Positions 5,177 through 10,029 of a stretch of 10,029 bases of DNA are shown here, one piece after another. Where the stretch lies: positions 1 to 10,029 of the forward strand of contig CABSNA010000037.1 of NCBI GenBank assembly GCA_902478865.1, given 5' to 3'. This stretch comes from an uncultured Collinsella sp. Its GTDB lineage: Bacteria; Actinomycetota; Coriobacteriia; Coriobacteriales; Coriobacteriaceae. Under the pieces are notes generated by a model, which saw only the letters and a program-made list of their open reading frames with translations, ran no database searches and was not told the DNA's origin. The translations under genes were made by a program, and so were the position numbers. The stretch's first letter is position 1, and each line of letters opens with the position of its first letter.

Positions 5177-6092
5177 AATTGGACTCGCCCACCAGGGCGC
5201 GGCAGAAATCTTTGGCATTGAACTCCTGCAGATCATCGACCTGCTCGCCCACGCCCACGCGCAGGATCGGGAGCTTGAGTTTCTCGGCCACGGCCATGGC
5301 GATACCGCCCTTAGCCGTGCCGTCGAGCTTAGTCATGATAATACCGTCCAGGCCCAGCGCCTCGTTAAACTCGAGCGCCTGGTTCAGACCGTTCTGGCCG
5401 GTGGCGGCATCGATCACGAGCACGACTGAGACGGGCATGGGGCCGGCGGCCATATTGGCGGCGCGCTTACGCGTCACGTTAACCACCTTGGCAAGCTCGC
5501 GCATGAGCTCGGGGCTCGTGTGCAGACGACCGGCAGTGTCGATAAGCACCAGGTCGCTGCCGCGCTTGTCGGCCTCGTCGAGCACGTCGTAGCAAACACT
5601 TGCCGGGTCGGAGCCGCGGTCGCGCTTGATGACGGGGACGCCAGCGCGCTGGCCCCACACATCGAGCTGCTCGATAGCGGCAGCGCGGAACGTATCGGCA
5701 GAGCCGATCACGACGTTCTTACCGCGGGCGGCCATGGCGCTCGCGATCTTACCGACCGTCGTGGTCTTGCCAGCGCCGTTAATGCCCACAAACAGCACGC
5801 AGCTCGGCGTATCGGAGAACGGATCGCGCTCGATGGGCACAAAGTGCTGCTCAAGCTGCTCGGCCAGGGCACGGCGAAGCTGCGGAGCGGTCTTGAGGTT
5901 CTTCTTGGCCGCGGCATCGCGTAGGTCATCGGAGACCTGAATGGCGACCTCGGCACCCATGTCACCCATAACGAGGGTGTCCTCCAAGTCCTCCCAAAAA
6001 TCCTCGTCGACCTCGCCGCCAAAGTAAAAGACCTCGTTGAGGGCCTCGCGGCTGCGCTCAAGTCCGCGCGAGAGTGCGTCAAAGAATCCCAT
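5175..6092 (-). CDS. ftsY: Signal recognition particle receptor FtsY
   Basis: This 305-residue GTPase at the cytoplasmic face of the membrane docks Ffh-bound ribosomes and hands them to SecYEG. The NG domain is complete: an N-terminal amphipathic start (MGFFDALSRGLERSREAL), the N-domain helices to about 90, then GINGAGKTTT at 103-112, DTFRAAAIEQL at 133-143, DTAGR at 185-189, TKLDGTAKGG at 254-263 and GVGEQVDDL at 280-288. The acidic A domain found in E. coli FtsY is absent, as in many Gram-positives, so membrane contact probably relies on the N-terminal helix. The ATG overlaps the smc stop in TAATG. The nearest purine run (AAAGG) is 13 bases upstream, too far for good initiation, so translation likely depends on ribosomes finishing smc. 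Confidence 0.97.
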   Translation of the reverse strand: MGFFDALSRGLERSREALNEVFYFGGEVDEDFWEDLEDTLVMGDMGAEVAIQVSDDLRDAAAKKNLKTAPQLRRALAEQLEQHFVPIERDPFSDTPSCVLFVGINGAGKTTTVGKIASAMAARGKNVVIGSADTFRAAAIEQLDVWGQRAGVPVIKRDRGSDPASVCYDVLDEADKRGSDLVLIDTAGRLHTSPELMRELAKVVNVTRKRAANMAAGPMPVSVVLVIDAATGQNGLNQALEFNEALGLDGIIMTKLDGTAKGGIAMAVAEKLKLPILRVGVGEQVDDLQEFNAKDFCRALVGESN

Positions 6093-9000
6093 TATGCATT
6101 CACGACCTTTCCGGTTTCGCGATCGAGTTTTTGCGAGACGACGCGACTGACGCCGTCGGCTTGCATCGAGACGCCATAGAGGACGTCAGCGTCCTCCATA
6201 GTACGGCGCTGATGCGAGATGACCAAGAGCTGCGTATCGGAACGCAGTACATCAAGGGCGCCGATGAGCTTGGACAAGTTGGCGTCGTCGAGCGCCGCCT
6301 CGACCTCGTCCAGCACATAGAACGGCACCGTACGCGTGCGGTACACGGCAAAGAGCAGGGCGAGCGCCGTCAGGCTCTTCTCGCCGCCCGACATGAGCAT
6401 CATCTTGGTGATGCGCTTGCCGCGCGGCTGCGCCACGACCTCGATACCCGTATCAGCCGGGTGCTCGGGGTCGGTCATCTCCAGATGCGCCTGTCCACCC
6501 GGGAACAGCATGGCGAAGATCTCGCGGAAGTTCGCGTCGACCTTCTCAAACGTCACCAGGAAGGCCTTCCGCATCTTGCGATCAATGGCCACCGTGATCT
6601 TGGTGAGCGCCTTGCGCGCGCTCTCCAGATCGGCCAGCTGCTCCTCGATGTAGTCGGCGCGGCGCTTGAGCTGCTCGTACTCCTCCATGGCAACTTGGTT
6701 AACGGGACCAAGGTTGTTGATCTGGCGCACAAGCTGGTTGAGCTCGCGCTTGGCGGCGTCGCGGTCGGTGGGCGCGGGAAGCATGAGCGCTTCCTCGAGT
6801 ACCGTGGTGCCATCGACGGTGATGGCCTTGATGGCCGCCTCCACCTGCACCTCGAGCTTGCCGCGTGCGACCTTGAACTCGTTTTGCGTGGCAGAGGCGG
6901 TATCGACTCGCTCCTTAGCGCGGGCAACCTCTGCCTTGGCATCCTCGATGGTCTTCTTGAGCGAAGCGGAGTCCGCCTCCTCCAGAGAGGCCTGGTCACG
7001 CAGGCGCGCTGCCCAATCCGACGCGCGTTCCAACAGGGCAGAATAGCGTTCGTGCATGGGATCGACGCGCAGGCGCAGCAGCTCGAGCGAGCGCGAGGCC
7101 TGGCGTGTTCCGCGGATACGACGGTCGATGCCCTCAAGACGATGCTCCAGGTCGGGCACGCGGCCCTTCAGCGAACGCAGGCGTTCACTCGTCTGGGCTA
7201 GGCGAACCTTGGCGTCGGCGAGCTTGCCGGCAGCCTCGGAATCGTCACGGCGAACGCGGTCGAGTTCGTCGTTGGCCTCGGCAATCTGCAAGCCCAGATC
7301 GCTTGCCTGCGCACGGGCCTCGTCACGCGAACGGGTGAGCTCGTCCACGCGCGGGCGCGCGGCGCGAACGGCCTCGGCAGCCTGCTCACGGCGCTTGGAG
7401 ATACGCACGCGCTCGACCTCGGCATTGTTGGCGCTTTGCTCCAGACGGCCGATCTCGGACAACAGGGAGCGGCGCTCGCCCTCAAGGCGGGCAATCTCAC
7501 CGGCGGCATCGCCCTCAGCGGCACGCGCTTCCTCAACGGCCGCATTGGCCTCGACGACCTGATCCGACACATGCTCAAACACAGCGGCCAAATCGGGCTC
7601 AAGCCCCTCCAGCTCGCGAATGCGACGCTTACGCTCCAGAGCACCCGACGCCTCGCCGGCATCGAGGCCCACACGCACCAGGCCGCCGCAGGCGACGCGG
7701 GCGCCATCGGGGGTCACGTAAGTCACGCCGTCAACGACCGGCGCCGAAAGCGCGGCAGAAAGATCGTCCACTACGTAATAGCCGCCGAGCAGCGCCTCGA
7801 CGACGGGTCCGTAGCCTGCGCGCACGGACAGACGATCAACCAGGCGGGTACCGGCAGCGCCCTCAGCGGCGGTAGAGCCGCTCACGCCGCGCGCCACCAG
7901 CAGTGCCTCGCCCGAGGCCTTCTTCTGGTCCAGAGCCGCACGACCGGCACGCTCAAGCGTGGCGGCGTCATCAAACAGCAGCGCATCGATATCGCCGGCG
8001 AGCAATTGCTCAACCAGGCACTCAAGCTCGCGCGGGGCTTCGAGCACGTCACCCAGGCGGCCCGAAACATCATCGCCCAGCGCACCCACCAGACGGCTCA
8101 CGAGCGGCGAGCTGTCGGCCATGCGGGCATCGAGTTTCTTTTGGCTGGCAAGCTCCGAGCGCACCTCGGACAGCTTGTTGCGCGCCTCACTCTCACGATT
8201 ACGCAAGTCCTTCAGGGCTGCACGGGCGACCTCGGTGCCCTCACGCGCATCGACCTGAGCCTGGTGCGCTTCCTCAAGAGCGCCCTCAAGCTCCTCGGCG
8301 CGGTCGCGACGGCTCTCGAGCGAAGCCATGACCTCCTCGAGCTGCTCGTCGATCTGCTCCAGGCGCGAGGCATACATGTTGTCCTCGACCTCGGCATTGC
8401 TCAGCGAGTCCTTCACCTTGGCGAGCTCGAGCGCGGCGTTGTCGGCCACGCGCTGCACATCGCGTTGCTCACGCGTAAGCTGCGAAATCTGATTGTCGAG
8501 CGCCACGCGCCGCTCGTGGAGCTCTGCGGCGGCAGGACCAGCGGCGTCAACGTCCTCCTGGGCCTGCATGTGCGCGCCGGTCACTTCCTCAAGCTGCGCA
8601 CGCGCGTCCTCGAGCTCCTCGACCACGCGACGACGCTGATGCTCGGAGCTCGAAATCTGCCCGCGCATGTCAGACAGGCGCGACACCATGTTGTGACCCT
8701 TTTCCTCGAGCAGGCGCATGTCGGAGTTAATACGGCCGACCACATCTTGCATATGGCGGCGCTGCTCGCCCAAGTCGCCCACAAACAGGCCCTTTTCCTC
8801 AAGCATAACCTGGAGCTTCTCGAGCTCGCGCTCCTTTTCGCTCATGCGGTACTGCGCAAGCTCCAGCTCGGCAGCACCTTCCTTGGAGCGGCTCTCCAGG
8901 TCGTTCCACTGCGACTGCAGCGAACGAAGCTCATCGACAGCCAGCATCTGCGTAAGCTCGTTCGCGCGCGAGGACAGCTCTTTGTACTTGCGCGCGCGAT

Positions 9001-9628
9001 CGACCTGACGCTCCAGCGGTCGCAGCTGACGGGCGATTTCCTTATTGATGTCGCGGGCACGCATCAGGTGCTCGTCCATCGACTTAATCTTTTTGAGCGC
9101 TCGCTCCTTGCGGCGCTTGTGCTTGGAAATGCCGGCGGCCTCCTCGATGAGGGCGCGACGCTCCTCGGGGCGGCTCTGCAAAATGGCGTCGAGCTTGCCC
9201 TGGCTGATGATGGAATGCGTATCCTTGCCCAGGCCCGAATCGTGCAGGATGTCCTGAATGTCCATCAGGCGGCACGGACTCGAGTTGATGAGGTACTCGC
9301 TTTCGCCCGAGCGATACATGCGACGGGTGATGGCGACCTCGTCAAAGTCGACGGGCAACATATGGTCCGAGTTATCGAGCACCAGCGTGACCTCGGCGAC
9401 ACCCACCGGCTTGCGCGCCGACGAGCCCGAGAAGATGACATCCTCCATGGCCTGGCCGCGCAGCTGCTTGGCGCTCTGCTCGCCCAGGACCCACAGAATC
9501 GAGTCAGAGATGTTCGATTTTCCCGAGCCGTTGGGACCGACGATGACGGTCAGGCCCGGCTCAAACGTCATATGGGCGCGGTCGGCAAACGACTTGAACC
9601 CCTTGAGCGTAAGGGACTTGAGATACAC
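6092..9628 (-). CDS. smc: Chromosome segregation/condensation ATPase SMC
   Basis: This 1178-residue protein is of normal family length and forms the ring-shaped condensin that compacts and segregates the chromosome with ScpA/ScpB. Order: N-terminal head with Walker A GPNGSGKSN at 31-39 and the Q-loop ISQGKLDAIL at 141-150; a charged coiled coil from about 165 to 500; a hinge at about 505-660 with GLY-rich segments (ALLGGYYVV, ACGGLVRVG); a second coiled coil to about 1000; and the C-terminal head with signature LMSGGEKS at 1078-1085, Walker B FYVLDEVEAALDD with catalytic Glu1108, and switch His1139 in VISHQRRTME. The DEVEAALDD and SHQRRTME forms resemble actinobacterial SMCs. The start is GTG at 9628, with GAGG 4 bases upstream and the conserved MYLKSLTLKGFKSFA immediately after. 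It lies 10 bases from the rnc stop and overlaps ftsY by one base. Confidence 0.98.
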   Translation of the reverse strand: MYLKSLTLKGFKSFADRAHMTFEPGLTVIVGPNGSGKSNISDSILWVLGEQSAKQLRGQAMEDVIFSGSSARKPVGVAEVTLVLDNSDHMLPVDFDEVAITRRMYRSGESEYLINSSPCRLMDIQDILHDSGLGKDTHSIISQGKLDAILQSRPEERRALIEEAAGISKHKRRKERALKKIKSMDEHLMRARDINKEIARQLRPLERQVDRARKYKELSSRANELTQMLAVDELRSLQSQWNDLESRSKEGAAELELAQYRMSEKERELEKLQVMLEEKGLFVGDLGEQRRHMQDVVGRINSDMRLLEEKGHNMVSRLSDMRGQISSSEHQRRRVVEELEDARAQLEEVTGAHMQAQEDVDAAGPAAAELHERRVALDNQISQLTREQRDVQRVADNAALELAKVKDSLSNAEVEDNMYASRLEQIDEQLEEVMASLESRRDRAEELEGALEEAHQAQVDAREGTEVARAALKDLRNRESEARNKLSEVRSELASQKKLDARMADSSPLVSRLVGALGDDVSGRLGDVLEAPRELECLVEQLLAGDIDALLFDDAATLERAGRAALDQKKASGEALLVARGVSGSTAAEGAAGTRLVDRLSVRAGYGPVVEALLGGYYVVDDLSAALSAPVVDGVTYVTPDGARVACGGLVRVGLDAGEASGALERKRRIRELEGLEPDLAAVFEHVSDQVVEANAAVEEARAAEGDAAGEIARLEGERRSLLSEIGRLEQSANNAEVERVRISKRREQAAEAVRAARPRVDELTRSRDEARAQASDLGLQIAEANDELDRVRRDDSEAAGKLADAKVRLAQTSERLRSLKGRVPDLEHRLEGIDRRIRGTRQASRSLELLRLRVDPMHERYSALLERASDWAARLRDQASLEEADSASLKKTIEDAKAEVARAKERVDTASATQNEFKVARGKLEVQVEAAIKAITVDGTTVLEEALMLPAPTDRDAAKRELNQLVRQINNLGPVNQVAMEEYEQLKRRADYIEEQLADLESARKALTKITVAIDRKMRKAFLVTFEKVDANFREIFAMLFPGGQAHLEMTDPEHPADTGIEVVAQPRGKRITKMMLMSGGEKSLTALALLFAVYRTRTVPFYVLDEVEAALDDANLSKLIGALDVLRSDTQLLVISHQRRTMEDADVLYGVSMQADGVSRVVSQKLDRETGKVVNA

Positions 9629-9638
9629 GGTTCCTCGC

Positions 9639-10004
9639 TTACACGTGCTTCTTGTTCAGAATCACGCCGTTGGTGGTGTAACCCATGCGGTCGAGCGCTT
9701 CAAGCGCGGCAGCTCCCTCGGCTTCCTTCTTTGAGGAGCCGGAGCCGCGACCCTGGCGAATACCATCGATCAAAACCACAGCGGTAAAGGTGGGCGCATG
9801 CGCCGGGCCCTCGGAGCCAACGAGCTTGTACGCCGGGGGCTCGTGACCGTCGGCTTGCACGCACTCCTGCAAAAACGACTTGGGGTTCGCAGGATGCTCG
9901 GCACGCTCGGAAGCCAAATGCGGCTTAAGCGTACGGTGAATGAACTCCGCCGCAACGTCCCAGCCGGCATCCAGGTACAGCGCGCCCACGAGCGACTCAT
10001 AGAC
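9639..10004 (-). CDS. rnc: Ribonuclease III, C-terminal part (5' end missing at contig edge)
   Basis: There are 121 residues up to the contig end. They begin VYESLVGALYLDAGW, the last conserved stretch of the RNase III catalytic domain; the Glu corresponds to the metal-binding Glu117 of E. coli. A complete double-stranded-RNA-binding domain follows (from NPKSFLQEC to SKKEAEGAAALEAL, fragment residues about 43-112) and a short tail ending KKHV. The enzyme cleaves double-stranded RNA and processes the 16S/23S precursor. The signature motif and first half of the catalytic domain lie beyond the contig end. The apparent Met-Tyr-Lys-Arg-Gln that would precede Val is translated sequencing adapter, not protein, so coding sequence is counted only to 10004. 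rnc directly upstream of smc is a common order in Gram-positive bacteria. Confidence 0.95.
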   Translation of the reverse strand, partial: VYESLVGALYLDAGWDVAAEFIHRTLKPHLASERAEHPANPKSFLQECVQADGHEPPAYKLVGSEGPAHAPTFTAVVLIDGIRQGRGSGSSKKEAEGAAALEALDRMGYTTNGVILNKKHV

Positions 10005-10029
10005 CTGTCTCTTATACACATCTCCGAGC
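10005..10029. other. Untrimmed Nextera (Tn5 mosaic-end) sequencing adapter at contig end
   Basis: Positions 10005-10023 read CTGTCTCTTATACACATCT, the 19-bp Tn5 mosaic end. They are followed by CCGAGC, the first bases of the Illumina Nextera read-2 adapter. The rnc frame runs smoothly to 10004 and then turns into the well-known adapter translations MYKRQ and, in another frame, MCIRDR. This is a library artefact and not a genomic transposon end. Confidence 0.97.

Noticed and set aside
6074..7201. A 375-codon plus-strand open frame opposite the C-terminal part of smc.
   Set aside because: It covers the SMC signature and Walker B coding region in antisense and shows no independent protein character.
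7436..9787. A 783-codon open frame on the plus strand opposite smc.
   Set aside because: It is an antisense shadow of a GC-rich, Glu/Ala/Leu-heavy coiled-coil gene: it has low-complexity composition and no recognisable domain, and it runs across the smc start into rnc. SMC motifs on the other strand are unmistakable.
10005..10023. Tn5 mosaic end as evidence of a transposon insertion.
   Set aside because: It sits exactly at the contig end and is followed by Nextera adapter bases rather than transposon sequence, so it is a library artefact.

Overview
The window is a GC-rich (roughly 60% by eye), gene-dense bacterial chromosomal segment. The actinobacterial-style SMC head motifs, the rnc-smc-ftsY-ffh order, the clostridial/coriobacterial-type ThyA and DHFR, and a DUF134/NifX-type protein with a His/Cys tail suggest a Coriobacteriia member such as Collinsella. 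That assignment is inference from protein character; no rRNA gene is present. The last 25 bases (10005-10029) are not genomic. They match the Tn5 mosaic end plus the start of the Nextera read-2 adapter, so this is the end of an Illumina contig with untrimmed adapter.

Layout, left to right. Positions 1-115 (minus) hold the first 38 codons of a MATE-family transporter cut by the window edge. Then comes a SpoU/TrmH-type RNA 2'-O-methyltransferase (minus, 241-1155). The thymidylate module thyA-folA (minus, 1265-2641) follows, with tightly spaced genes and a small stem-loop after folA. A 166-bp divergent intergenic region (2642-2807) separates thyA from a plus-strand gene. It carries two CATATG-centred palindromes 53 bp apart. 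The plus-strand gene (2808-3572) encodes a DUF134 helix-turn-helix domain fused to a NifX/NifB-type domain and a tail with three CGCH motifs. It also contains a consensus Shine-Dalgarno sequence and an in-frame ATG exactly at the domain boundary, suggesting a second, shorter product.

A perfect 17-bp stem-loop lies in the 116-bp gap where this gene converges on ffh. From 3689 to the contig end, the minus strand carries a compact block transcribed rnc -> smc -> ftsY -> ffh: RNA processing, chromosome organisation, and the SRP receptor and SRP GTPase. The gaps are 10 bp, a TAATG overlap and 10 bp. Translational coupling is likely, and smc and ffh use GTG starts. rnc is 5'-truncated by the contig end.

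Functionally, most of the window is housekeeping: dTMP/folate metabolism, RNA modification, chromosome structure and co-translational membrane targeting. The region most worth study is the DUF134-NifX gene with its paired palindromes and internal start, which looks like a self-contained, possibly autoregulated metal or Fe-S related unit. No stretch over 300 bases lacks a gene, and I see no tRNA, rRNA, CRISPR array, insertion sequence or prophage.
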